A stretch of 64,000 nt of DNA from Dethiosulfatarculus sandiegensis (lineage in GTDB: Bacteria > Desulfobacterota > Desulfarculia > Desulfarculales > Desulfarculaceae), in contig NZ_AZAC01000029.1 of the NCBI RefSeq assembly GCF_000931935.2, forward strand, positions 62,001 to 126,000. The letters run 5' to 3'. The translations under genes and the position numbers were made by a program. The first letter of the stretch is position 1. Every line of letters begins with the position of its first letter. The notes beneath the pieces are model-generated. The model had not been told where the DNA came from, searched no databases, and was given only the letters and a program-made list of their open reading frames with translations. This document shows, one piece after another, positions 8,850-16,771 of this stretch.

Positions 8850-9050
8850 TTACTTCAATATCTCCAGAGCTTTACGTAAGGCGTCAGTGCCCTGCGAGGT
8901 AAGCTCGGCAGCTTTGCGCACCATGTCGCCACATTCCTTTTTGCCCTCTTTGTCCAGCTGGTCGGCAAAAAGTTCGTATTCCTCCTGATGGTGCTCGTTA
9001 TGGTGAATCCAATGGTCCAGTCTGATAAGGGCCTTTTCCAGTGTATCCAT
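8850..9050 (-). CDS. small helical protein with a His/Glu-rich segment
   Basis: A 66-aa protein with a good start: GGAGG lies about 9 bases before the ATG. It is predicted to be almost all helix and carries DHWIHHNEHHQEEYE at about residues 12-26. Five of those residues are histidines mixed with acidic residues, a plausible metal-binding face. One Cys is present (KKECGDM). It resembles short uncharacterised His-containing proteins I have seen in sulfate reducers, but I cannot name the family with confidence. It is monocistronic. Confidence 0.7.
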   Translation of the reverse strand: MDTLEKALIRLDHWIHHNEHHQEEYELFADQLDKEGKKECGDMVRKAAELTSQGTDALRKALEILK

Positions 9051-9203
9051 TGATGTCAGCCTCCTTTTGGCGGCCTTTCAGTTGGCCGCAACGCTTATAG
9101 AGGTGGGATTCTCCCCCCGGGTAGTCAGGCTTTCCGGCCCGGATTAAGTTGTTCTAAGAAAAAGGGGCGTTCGACTTCCAGCAGGTGATTTCTGCTCTTA
9201 AGT

Positions 9204-10121
9204 CTATTCAGCCCAATAGCCCTGGCGCTCTTGCACCAGTGATTCCATCAATTCTTTGATGTCTCTCTTTTGTTCTTCATTTATACCTGTAAAGCGCAGA
9301 CAGGTAAAACGAGCTTGATCACCGCCTTGCGGGTCAAATTCGCCCCACCGTACCACAATACCTTCCAGTGATATATCTTTTTGTCCCATATTCAAGGCGA
9401 TTTTCAGGCGGGAGGCTACGGGGAATTCCCATTGATCGGTATGCACGAACCTGATGCCTCCCATGGAAAAATCCACGGTAGAGGCCTGAAGCGGGGCCTG
9501 TCCGGTCTTGAGTTCTTCCAGAAGGTGGTTGAAAGATTCGGTGAATTCCTTGATCAAAAGCGGCTCCCCCTTGGTGCCGGCCATCAGGCGGGTCCGCATC
9601 CCTTGGGAAAAACGGTCAACCAGGCCGTTTACCAGTTCTTGGCGGTTGACGGGGGCAATGAATACGGGAAGATTGTCACCGGTGGTTATGCGTACATGCA
9701 TGCGCAGATCAGTCTCTGTGAGCTCCGTGGGCCCTGGAACCAAAAGCGATTCCATAAAGCCGTATTCACCTTGAGGTCTTTTGCTTATTCCACTTAGCAC
9801 GGTTTTATATCCTGTACGTAACCAGCATGGGCCTTCTTGCCGGTCCAATGCAAACAGAAAAGTAACTTTGAGTGGTTTCCCTACTTGTTTTTCAGTCAAA
9901 GAGGGCCTGGTCTGGGCTAGGCAAAGGGTCCCGTCGGGATAGATTTTTTGCAGCTCAGATGCCCTGATGTCATGGGAGGCGCCGCTTTCATCACCAAGCA
10001 CAATATCCACTCTAACCCCTGGTCGAAGGCTTTGAGTTTTTAAGTCTGATGAGTTAGTGCTTGTGTGCGGGTCAATGCTTTTTGCGCGCAGAGCGCTGAA
10101 TGAACTCATTGAATGCGGCAT
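9204..10121 (-). CDS. PilZ-domain c-di-GMP-binding protein, YcgR-like
   Basis: A 305-aa cytoplasmic protein. Residues about 30-135 look like a YcgR-type N-terminal beta domain (RPGVRVDIVLGDESG), and the C-terminal part is PilZ-like. Both c-di-GMP-binding motifs can be read: RxxxR as RMHVR near residue 137 and DxSxxG as DFSMGG near residue 225. An unusually long insert of about 80 residues, containing a helical stretch (VNRQELVNGLVDRFSQGM), separates the two motifs. The start could be ATG 10121 (AGGA close upstream) or ATG 10109. Role: an effector reading c-di-GMP for motility or surface behaviour; the partner is unknown. Confidence 0.8.
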   Translation of the reverse strand: MPHSMSSFSALRAKSIDPHTSTNSSDLKTQSLRPGVRVDIVLGDESGASHDIRASELQKIYPDGTLCLAQTRPSLTEKQVGKPLKVTFLFALDRQEGPCWLRTGYKTVLSGISKRPQGEYGFMESLLVPGPTELTETDLRMHVRITTGDNLPVFIAPVNRQELVNGLVDRFSQGMRTRLMAGTKGEPLLIKEFTESFNHLLEELKTGQAPLQASTVDFSMGGIRFVHTDQWEFPVASRLKIALNMGQKDISLEGIVVRWGEFDPQGGDQARFTCLRFTGINEEQKRDIKELMESLVQERQGYWAE

Positions 10122-10724
10122 CCAGTCCTGGAATCATATTGCGTTTCGGTGTCGGGTAATGAGTTCGGCTCGGACAGGCTTTGCAAGGTCTGTACGGCTT
10201 TCCGTCAATACTCTTCCGCCAATATTTATAGGCCTGACCATAGTAGGCTTTTCCTTAGGTGAGCAGACCCTGTTTTAGGTTTACCAAAAGGATATTTATC
10301 TGCAAAGTTTGCTTTGCCCGACCTTTTAGCGCTCCATTACAATATTTGGAATATTGGCGCATATATCCGATTATCTCAAGTTAAATTTCTGACGGGAAAA
10401 ACCTGATTTGCTTTTACCCGAAGGTGGTGGATGGAACTGGGAAGGGCTGAAATGCTATAAATACAAATATGTTAAGGTTGTATTGATCTGTTTGAGGCTT
10501 TTTAGCACCATAAAAAAGATTGACTTTGCCTTAGGAAATGATAACCAGTCCTGAGCAGTCTCATTCAGTTAATTTGGGGTCTGCCTGTTTCTTTTGCATT
10601 ATGAAAAATAAATGACAGATGCGCGTTCTTTATTTATTTAATTAAAAAAAATTGAAAAAGTGGCAACTAGCTGCGTTTGGCTGATTAGTGGAGAATCGGC
10701 GCTTAAGTTTGGAGATCAAAGAGT
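10122..10724. other. 603-base intergenic region, AT-rich
   Basis: This lies between two divergent genes (PilZ protein on minus, exporter on plus). I find no convincing reading frame with a ribosome site and no clear hairpin terminator. The last 150 bases are very AT-rich (runs of A and T around 10630-10660) and probably hold the exporter promoter. Confidence 0.5.
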
Positions 10725-11357
10725 TTGATAATACCGGGCGTGGAAAATTTGCATGTTTTCATTCTGGCCGGGCTTGCCCTTAATTTAACTCCCGGTCCGG
10801 ATATGCTCTATGTGGCCGGAAGGGGGGCGGCTCAAGGCCGCCAGGCAGGAATTGTCTCCGCCTTGGCCATAACAACCGGCGGATTAGCCCATTTAGCCGG
10901 AGCAGTGGCAGGCATATCGGCCTTTATCCTATTGTCCGCCACTCTTTTTCAGGTTTTAAAGTGGGCCGGTGCGGGCTATCTGATTTATCTGGGCCTGAAA
11001 AATTTTTTAACCAGGCAGGAGGTGTTGAAAAAGCAGGCCTTTAAAAAACAGCCTTTGACCGAAATATACAAACAGGGGATGTTGGTCAGCGCCCTCAATC
11101 CCAAGGTTGCTTTGTTTTTTCTTTCTTTTCTTCCTCAATTTATTGATCCAAAAAGCCCGGACACCGCCTGGCAGTCCGCTTTTCTGGGGCTGATCTTCAT
11201 GACCACCGGCACCCTGGTCAATGTGCTGGTCGGTCTGTCTGCCGGGTATCTTGGTGAGCGTCTCAAAACTCCTAAAGCTCAAAAAATACGCCTGCGTTTC
11301 ACCGGGGGCCTGTTTGTCGCCCTGGGCTTGGGGCTGGCCCTTTCCGGCAGGGAATAA
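10725..11357 (+). CDS. LysE/RhtB-family amino-acid exporter
   Basis: A 210-aa inner-membrane protein with about six hydrophobic segments. It shows the RhtB N-terminal signature NLTPGPDMLYVAGRGAAQGR and the internal GMLVSALNPKVALFFLSFLP. Family members export amino acids or related small metabolites by proton antiport. The assigned start is TTG at 10725, with GGAG about 10 bases upstream; a GTG at 10740 is the alternative. The substrate cannot be inferred, and the gene stands alone. Confidence 0.9.
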   Translation: MIIPGVENLHVFILAGLALNLTPGPDMLYVAGRGAAQGRQAGIVSALAITTGGLAHLAGAVAGISAFILLSATLFQVLKWAGAGYLIYLGLKNFLTRQEVLKKQAFKKQPLTEIYKQGMLVSALNPKVALFFLSFLPQFIDPKSPDTAWQSAFLGLIFMTTGTLVNVLVGLSAGYLGERLKTPKAQKIRLRFTGGLFVALGLGLALSGRE

Positions 11358-11755
11358 GGGCTGTTTTAATTTGCCGGTAATAAAAATGCCCGGCATACGT
11401 CTTTTGATAAAACAGGTTTCTCGCCGTGCAAATAACCCGGTTGTTTCGGCCGGACAAGGCGGATGCCGTATAAAAATAATTTGGCTGTCCTATTGTTTTG
11501 ATACTATATATTTGTATGGCTAAAGATAGGTGATGTGGCGTAATTCAATAAGCTTCATAAACGATTTGACAGGCGCACAAAACCGTCTCGGGTGGTATGG
11601 TGAGGTTACTTTACAAACCTGGAAATAACCTGTCTTTACCAGGTTTGAATTGAAAAAGGCCAAGACGCCTTTTTCACTGTCCGTCCGGAAGACTGGAGCG
11701 AATCCCATGGGGGGAATTCCCTTGTTAATATGAATACTTTAAGCGGGGGGGCTAA
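11358..11755. other. intergenic region with an internal hairpin
   Basis: No reading frame with a good start is visible. The notable element is the hairpin at 11651-11676; the final 70 bases lead into the NfeD gene and hold its G-rich ribosome site. Confidence 0.45.
11651..11676 (+). terminator. terminator-like hairpin upstream of the NfeD gene
   Basis: A perfect 10-bp stem (TGAAAAAGGC, 11651-11660, with 11667-11676) and a 6-base loop, with five T on the 3' arm and five A on the 5' arm. It can act on either strand. It may end the exporter transcript about 300 bases downstream of that gene, or insulate the NfeD-flotillin pair. Confidence 0.5.
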
Positions 11756-12325
11756 ATGACCGGGTGGTGGCAAGCCTTAAGCGGCGCCGACCAGTTTTTA
11801 TGGGGTCTGGCTGTATTTTCCACGGTGTTTTTTCTTTTGCAGACAGTCTTTACTTTTTTGGGCCTTGACCAAGACGGTGATCTGGGAGAAGCCGATGCCG
11901 AAACGGAATCCCCTGATGATCTAACCGGTTTTCGCTATTTTTCGGTCCGCAACATGGTGGCGTTTTTCCTGGGCTTCTCCTGGGTGGCCTTGTCCTGTCG
12001 TCAATTTGGGATTCCCGTGTTTCTGGCTGCCTTGGCCGGAATGCTCGGGGGAATTGGCTTTTTGGCCGCTTCTTTTTATGTGATGCAAACCTTGGCCCGC
12101 CTTAAGTCCGATGGAACCCTGGTTTTGGAAAACGCAGTGGGAAAAGAGGCCAGGGTAAGCCTGACTGTGCCCGGCGAACGTCAGGGTAGGGGCAAGGTGA
12201 TGGTTGCCCTTCAGGGCAGGCTGGTGGAATTGGAGGCTGAAACCGAAGGCCCAGCCTTAAAACGCAACCAGCGTGTTTTTGTTTTGCAGATATTAGATGG
12301 AAATTCGCTTTTAGTGGGAGATTAA
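11756..12325 (+). CDS. NfeD-like membrane protein, flotillin partner
   Basis: A 189-aa protein with hydrophobic segments at about residues 12-35, 63-83 and 87-110, then a soluble C-terminal domain (about 125-189) of the OB-fold NfeD type (VGKEARVSLTVPGERQGRGK, ending VLQILDGNSLLVGD). Such short NfeD proteins are regularly encoded next to flotillins, as here, and act with them in membrane microdomain organisation. A six-G ribosome site precedes the ATG. It is in an operon with the next gene, 57 bases away. Confidence 0.82.
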   Translation: MTGWWQALSGADQFLWGLAVFSTVFFLLQTVFTFLGLDQDGDLGEADAETESPDDLTGFRYFSVRNMVAFFLGFSWVALSCRQFGIPVFLAALAGMLGGIGFLAASFYVMQTLARLKSDGTLVLENAVGKEARVSLTVPGERQGRGKVMVALQGRLVELEAETEGPALKRNQRVFVLQILDGNSLLVGD

Positions 12326-12382
12326 CCGCCGCTTTAAGCTTTTTTTTTGCCGTAAACCAACTTGAAATCGGGGGGAATTAAA

Positions 12383-13834
12383 ATGGCTGCTTTGGTCGCC
12401 TTAGGTATATTTGCATTATTTGTTTTTTCCATAATTTTAGCGGCATTGTCCCGTTATAAACGCTGCCCTTCCGATGAAGTGCTGGTGATCTACGGTAAAG
12501 TGGGCAAGGGGCGGGCAGCTAGATGCATCCATGGCGGGGCTTCCTTTGTCTGGCCTTTGATCCAGAACTACCGCTACCTCGACCTGGCTCCCATGACCAT
12601 TGACATAAGCCTCAGAAACGCCTTGAGTAAACAGAACATCAGGGTGAATGTGCCTTCCCGTTTTACCATTGGCATCTCAACCGAGCCCGATGTGATGAGC
12701 CTGGCTGCGGAAAGGCTTTTATCCATGGACAGGGAGCAGGTGGAGGATAACGCCAAGGATATTATCTTCGGTCAGCTCAGGGCCACCATCGCCACCATGG
12801 ATATTGAGGAAATCAATGCGGATCGGGAGAATTTCGAGCGCAAGGTGATGGACAATGTGGAGACCGAGCTCAAAAAAATCGGTCTCAAGCTCATCAATGT
12901 CAACATTACCGACATTACCGATGAATCCGGCTACATAGATGCCCTGGGTAAAAAGGCCGCAGCCGAGGCCACCAACCAGGCCAGGATCGAGGTGGCCGAG
13001 CAGGAGCGCAACGGCGCCGCCGGTGAGGCCGACGCCAGGCGGGAACAACGTATCCGGGTGGCCCAGGCCGATGCTATGGCCGTGGAAGGTGAGAACCACT
13101 CCAAGGTGGCCATAGCCAAGTCGGAGGCAGACCGCCGGGAAGCCGAGGCCGAGGCCAAGCGACGCAGTGAGGCTGCGGAGAAGATCAAGGCGGCCGAGGC
13201 CTTGCGGGCGGCCTATGAGGCAGAGCAAAAAGCCGAGCTGACCCGCCGGGAGCGTGAACAGGCAACCAAGGAAGCGGATATCATTGTTCAGGCCGAGATA
13301 GAGAAGAAACGGCAGATAATTCAGTCCGAAGCCTCCATGGAACAAGCCAGCCGGGATGCCAAGGCGCAAGTGACCATGGCCGAGGCGGAGAAACAAAAGG
13401 CGGTCTTGGCCGGTCAGGCCAAGGGTGAGGCCACCCGGGCGGAAATGGAGGGCCAGGCCGCGGGTATTGAGGCTACCTTGCAAAAGCAGGCCGAAGGCTT
13501 TAACCAGCTTATCAAGGCGGCGGGGGATAATCCCGATTTGGCCGTGCAACTTTTGATTGCCCAGAAGCTGGAGCAGTTGATGGAGATTCAGGTTCAGGCG
13601 ATCAAGGGAATCAGCATAGACAAGATAACCGTCTGGGAGTCGGGCAAGGGAGCAGACGGGCAGACCTCCACTGCCAATTTCCTCTCCGGCATGATGAACT
13701 CACTGCCCCCCATAAAGGATCTTTTGAATATGAGTGGCATGGAGTTGCCGGAATGGGTGGGTAAAGATACGGCTCTGCCTCAAAGAAGGGAAACGCCCAA
13801 ATCGGTTTCCACTCCCTCAAAAAAGCCTGAATAA
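12383..13834 (+). CDS. flotillin-family SPFH protein
   Basis: The ATG at 12383 has a GGGGG ribosome site and gives 483 aa. An N-terminal membrane anchor (residues about 4-24) is followed by the SPFH domain (about 30-205, SDEVLVIYGKVGKGRAARCI, GGASFVWPLIQ). A long Ala/Glu-rich coiled coil (about 205-385) has many AEA-type repeats, and the C-terminal region includes LLIAQKLEQLMEIQVQAIKG. This is the YuaG/FloT architecture. Flotillins form oligomers that organise membrane domains and affect envelope stress and fluidity. A terminator closes the pair. Confidence 0.95.
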   Translation: MAALVALGIFALFVFSIILAALSRYKRCPSDEVLVIYGKVGKGRAARCIHGGASFVWPLIQNYRYLDLAPMTIDISLRNALSKQNIRVNVPSRFTIGISTEPDVMSLAAERLLSMDREQVEDNAKDIIFGQLRATIATMDIEEINADRENFERKVMDNVETELKKIGLKLINVNITDITDESGYIDALGKKAAAEATNQARIEVAEQERNGAAGEADARREQRIRVAQADAMAVEGENHSKVAIAKSEADRREAEAEAKRRSEAAEKIKAAEALRAAYEAEQKAELTRREREQATKEADIIVQAEIEKKRQIIQSEASMEQASRDAKAQVTMAEAEKQKAVLAGQAKGEATRAEMEGQAAGIEATLQKQAEGFNQLIKAAGDNPDLAVQLLIAQKLEQLMEIQVQAIKGISIDKITVWESGKGADGQTSTANFLSGMMNSLPPIKDLLNMSGMELPEWVGKDTALPQRRETPKSVSTPSKKPE

Positions 13835-13890
13835 GGGCGAGAGGTTTATATTTTTTAAAACACCGGTTTTTAAAAAAAGTGAGATTAAAT

Positions 13891-13947
13891 AGCCGCCTTT
13901 TGACAGTATATTCTACATCACACCCTGTCGGAAGGCGGCTGTTTTTT
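13891..13947 (+). terminator. intrinsic terminator after the flotillin gene
   Basis: A 16-bp stem (13891-13906 with 13925-13940, two G-T pairs; arm AGCCGCCTTTTGACAG) is followed by G and six T. It lies 57 bases after the flotillin stop. Confidence 0.9.
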
Positions 13948-14166
13948 GAGGAATATAAAAAATCCGGGTTACATTATTGTTCGCCTCTTTACAATTATCA
14001 GAAGGGTTTTACTGTTGTCATGATGTTGACAATTGAACAGGCTTAAACCTTACCCTAGCCTGATTTTACGTTTGACTCCACCCACCCTGGCTGATTTTTT
14101 CTTAAACTATTTACTGAACTATCTTAATTGAAAACTAGTTTTCATCGCTTTCTTTTTGAGGGCTTT

Positions 14167-15387
14167 ATGTTATCTTTTATTAGTGAAAGAGCTGATTCTG
14201 ATATTTTTCTGAAATTATCCGGGCGTAGAGTGATGAAAATACGGGTTGGTTTTACTTTTTTTGTTTTTTATATTTTAAGTGGTTTTTTGGGTGTTTTTTG
14301 CGCCAACCTTCCGCCCGGCAATCTTACCGTAATTTGGTTGCCTGCGGGCATAGCCTTGGCCTTATTATTAAAAACAGGGGCCAAGGGATTGCCTTGGATC
14401 TTCATAGGCTCCTATCTGATAAATACCCCGTTTTTAATCAAAAATTACAATATGCTCGATGCCGTGAGACCTCTTTTGGCCGGTCTGTTTCTGGCGGGCG
14501 CGGATACTTTACAGGGGTATTTGGCCTTTAAAATATTCAAGCATTTAAAACTTTTGAATCCCTTTACCAGCGGCAGAGAAGTTTTGCGTTTCTTCTTTAT
14601 GGTGGCTTTTTTACCCTGTGCCTCAACCACCTGGATTTTGGTTGTTGTTCTTCATCTTTTTGGCATTTGCCATGAGCATGCAGCCGCCCATTTTTTTAAC
14701 CGCTCGGCTGTATTGGCATTGGCGGACACCCTTGGCATATCATTGGCCCTTCCTATTTATTTTTCATGTAAAGGGAAGGGGCTGCGCGCAATTTTGCGAA
14801 CCACCGATAAAAAGTTCTACGCCTGTCTGGGATTGCTGCTTTTTTTTCTTTTCGCAAGCAACGCCTGGCTGGGAGAAGTTCGTTTTTTAATTTTTCCCCT
14901 GTTGTTATATGTGGTCATTACCATGGACCTGAAGGCCATATCTGTCAGTCTTTTAATAACTGCGTTTTACAGCATTTGCGCCACAGCCATGGGATACGGC
15001 CCTTATGTGGGGGAATCAACCCTGGAATCATACACCACCATGGTGGCGCTGCTATTGTGCCTTTTCCTGGCTTTTATGTATACCCAGGGTCTTTTGAGCG
15101 AGCTGAAAAAAGAGCAAAGGCTTTTGGAAGGAAAGGTGCTGCAACGCACCAGGGATCTTGAGCAGTCCAACAGACGCTTGAACAAGACCTTGGAAGAGGT
15201 GAAAACCTTAAGCGGAATTTTACCCATCTGCGCCAACTGTCATAAAATCAGGGATGATAAAGGATATTGGCAAAGGGTTGAGTCTTATCTTGCCAAGCAC
15301 TCAGACGCCCAGTTTAGCCATGGCCTGTGCCCGGATTGCGCCAGAAAGTTATATCCAGACATGTTTGACGATGAAGACCTTGAGTAG
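14167..15387 (+). CDS. MASE1-type membrane sensor with a C-terminal Cys-rich (CxxC...CxxC) domain
   Basis: The ATG at 14167 has GAGGG 5 bases upstream (406 aa). Residues about 22-310 form eight to ten membrane segments with MASE1 features (NLTVIWLPAGIALALLL; ADTLGISLALPIYFS). A short coiled coil follows (SELKKEQRLLEGKV, about 318-350). The C-terminus at about 353-395 reads LSGILPICANCHKIRDDKGY, then ESYLAKHSDAQFSHGLCPDC, two CxxC pairs. I have seen this tail after PAS or receiver domains in Deltaproteobacteria. There is no kinase, GGDEF or EAL domain, so the usual output module is missing. Function unknown; possibly a metal- or redox-sensing output. Confidence 0.75.
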   Translation: MLSFISERADSDIFLKLSGRRVMKIRVGFTFFVFYILSGFLGVFCANLPPGNLTVIWLPAGIALALLLKTGAKGLPWIFIGSYLINTPFLIKNYNMLDAVRPLLAGLFLAGADTLQGYLAFKIFKHLKLLNPFTSGREVLRFFFMVAFLPCASTTWILVVVLHLFGICHEHAAAHFFNRSAVLALADTLGISLALPIYFSCKGKGLRAILRTTDKKFYACLGLLLFFLFASNAWLGEVRFLIFPLLLYVVITMDLKAISVSLLITAFYSICATAMGYGPYVGESTLESYTTMVALLLCLFLAFMYTQGLLSELKKEQRLLEGKVLQRTRDLEQSNRRLNKTLEEVKTLSGILPICANCHKIRDDKGYWQRVESYLAKHSDAQFSHGLCPDCARKLYPDMFDDEDLE

Positions 15388-15459
15388 GACAAGTGATTTC
15401 TAAATCTGTCTGAAGCCTGTAAAAGCAGTCACCCCGTTGCCCCACCTTGCGGCTAATGT

Positions 15460-16764
15460 TTATTGGTTCATTTTTCTTTTGCCGCCTGTCCTTTGCAGGG
15501 CGGTTTTCACATCGAGTTTGACCTCCCAAAAAGCCAAACCGCCCGCTCGCAGGGCCCTTGTCAGTGAGGGCAGGGCCTTGAGTTTGTGGCGCGCCTGTTG
15601 GATCAGGGTTTTATCCGAGGCGTCAAGTGCATACAACGTAATTAAGAGGCCTGGCCCCTCGGAGGTTCTACTATGGGAATAGGACGCATCCAACAGGTAG
15701 GGCAGGCTGAAAAGGGCCTCATCCAGGTCGGCCGGGTTGAGCGTTTCTCCCTGGTCAAGGGGAATAAGAGACCCAATGCGCCCTTTGATTTTGCTCAACC
15801 GTTTAAGCCTGCTGCCGCAGGGGCAGGGCAGAGGCGGAAATGCGGCCAGGTCTTTCGTACGGTAGCGGATAAGAGGCATGCCCTTTCTGGTAAGGGTGGT
15901 GAAGACCACCTCACCGGTCTCTCCAGGCTCAAGGGATGCATCGGTTTTCGGGTCAATCACTTCAAAATAAAAATCCGCCTCGCGCAGGTGATAGCCGGTT
16001 TTCGCTTTGCACTCCACCGCCCCGCCCAGCCCCATTTCGGTCATGCCGTAGTGGTCGAACACCTCGCATCCCAAACTTTTTTCTATAGTCCTTACCAGGG
16101 ATACAGGGGAGCGGTCCGCACTTAAAAGCACCTTTTTAACCGTTCCCTGCGGCAGGTCATTCAGACGGGCCAGGGTAAGCAGGTCTAGAGGAGTTCCCAC
16201 CAGGACCTCGGGCTTAAGTTCCTTTATTCCGGCCAAGGCGGCGATCGGGTCTTTGACAAAGCCATATTGAAAAGGCCTGGCCTTGATCCCCCAAAGCGCC
16301 TTTTCCAGAAGATCCCCCACACTACCCGGAGTATTCCCCGGCATGAGGATCAGCACCTTGTCTCCGGGTTCGGTAAAAGTGCTCATGCCCCGGCCAAAGA
16401 AATCCACAGTGCGCTTGAGGTCTTCTTCCGTGAAATAAAGCCGTTTGGCCCGGCCGGTGGTGCCGGAGGTGGGCAGAGTCACCACTCGGCTGAAATCGCT
16501 TTGGGAAAGGCAAAGGAGATCAAGGCCCTTGGCAGACAGATCCTGCGGCCGGGTAAAGGGCAGCCTTTCAAGATCAGCCGGACTGTTAAGGGAGAGACGT
16601 GAGGCGCCTCCAAGGTGCTTTCGGTAAAAAGGGCTGTTGGCGGCCGCCCAGGCCAGGGTCTGGTTCAACCTGGAAAGTTGATAACTCTCCAATAACTCGC
16701 GATCCAGCCTACCGGGTTTCCCGCTGATCCTGGCTTGAGTCCAGCTGTCCAAGGGCGTGATCAA
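15460..16764 (-). CDS. AMP-dependent CoA ligase (PaaK-like; DVU_1553-type)
   Basis: A 434-aa adenylate-forming enzyme, close to phenylacetate-CoA ligase in length and layout. Motifs: TLPTSGTTGRAKRLYFTEED (ATP-binding loop), DHYGMTEMG, LEPGETGEVVFTTL, LIRYRTKDLA, and a C-terminal LQRTGGKRKMN holding the likely catalytic lysine. A cysteine pair (PCPCGSRLKRL) is usual in this group. It is the last gene of the aldehyde-oxidoreductase operon, 7 bases after the radical SAM stop; the start is TTG 16764 with AAAGG upstream. The acid it activates is unknown. I recall this neighbourhood as DVU_1551-1559 of Desulfovibrio vulgaris, from memory only. Confidence 0.85.
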   Translation of the reverse strand: MITPLDSWTQARISGKPGRLDRELLESYQLSRLNQTLAWAAANSPFYRKHLGGASRLSLNSPADLERLPFTRPQDLSAKGLDLLCLSQSDFSRVVTLPTSGTTGRAKRLYFTEEDLKRTVDFFGRGMSTFTEPGDKVLILMPGNTPGSVGDLLEKALWGIKARPFQYGFVKDPIAALAGIKELKPEVLVGTPLDLLTLARLNDLPQGTVKKVLLSADRSPVSLVRTIEKSLGCEVFDHYGMTEMGLGGAVECKAKTGYHLREADFYFEVIDPKTDASLEPGETGEVVFTTLTRKGMPLIRYRTKDLAAFPPLPCPCGSRLKRLSKIKGRIGSLIPLDQGETLNPADLDEALFSLPYLLDASYSHSRTSEGPGLLITLYALDASDKTLIQQARHKLKALPSLTRALRAGGLAFWEVKLDVKTALQRTGGKRKMNQ

Positions 16765-16771
16765 AAAAAGC

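Noticed and set aside
12719-13549. 276-codon minus-strand frame inside the flotillin gene
   Set aside because: The Gly/Leu/His-rich product is the complement of the Ala/Glu coiled-coil repeats; no start site.
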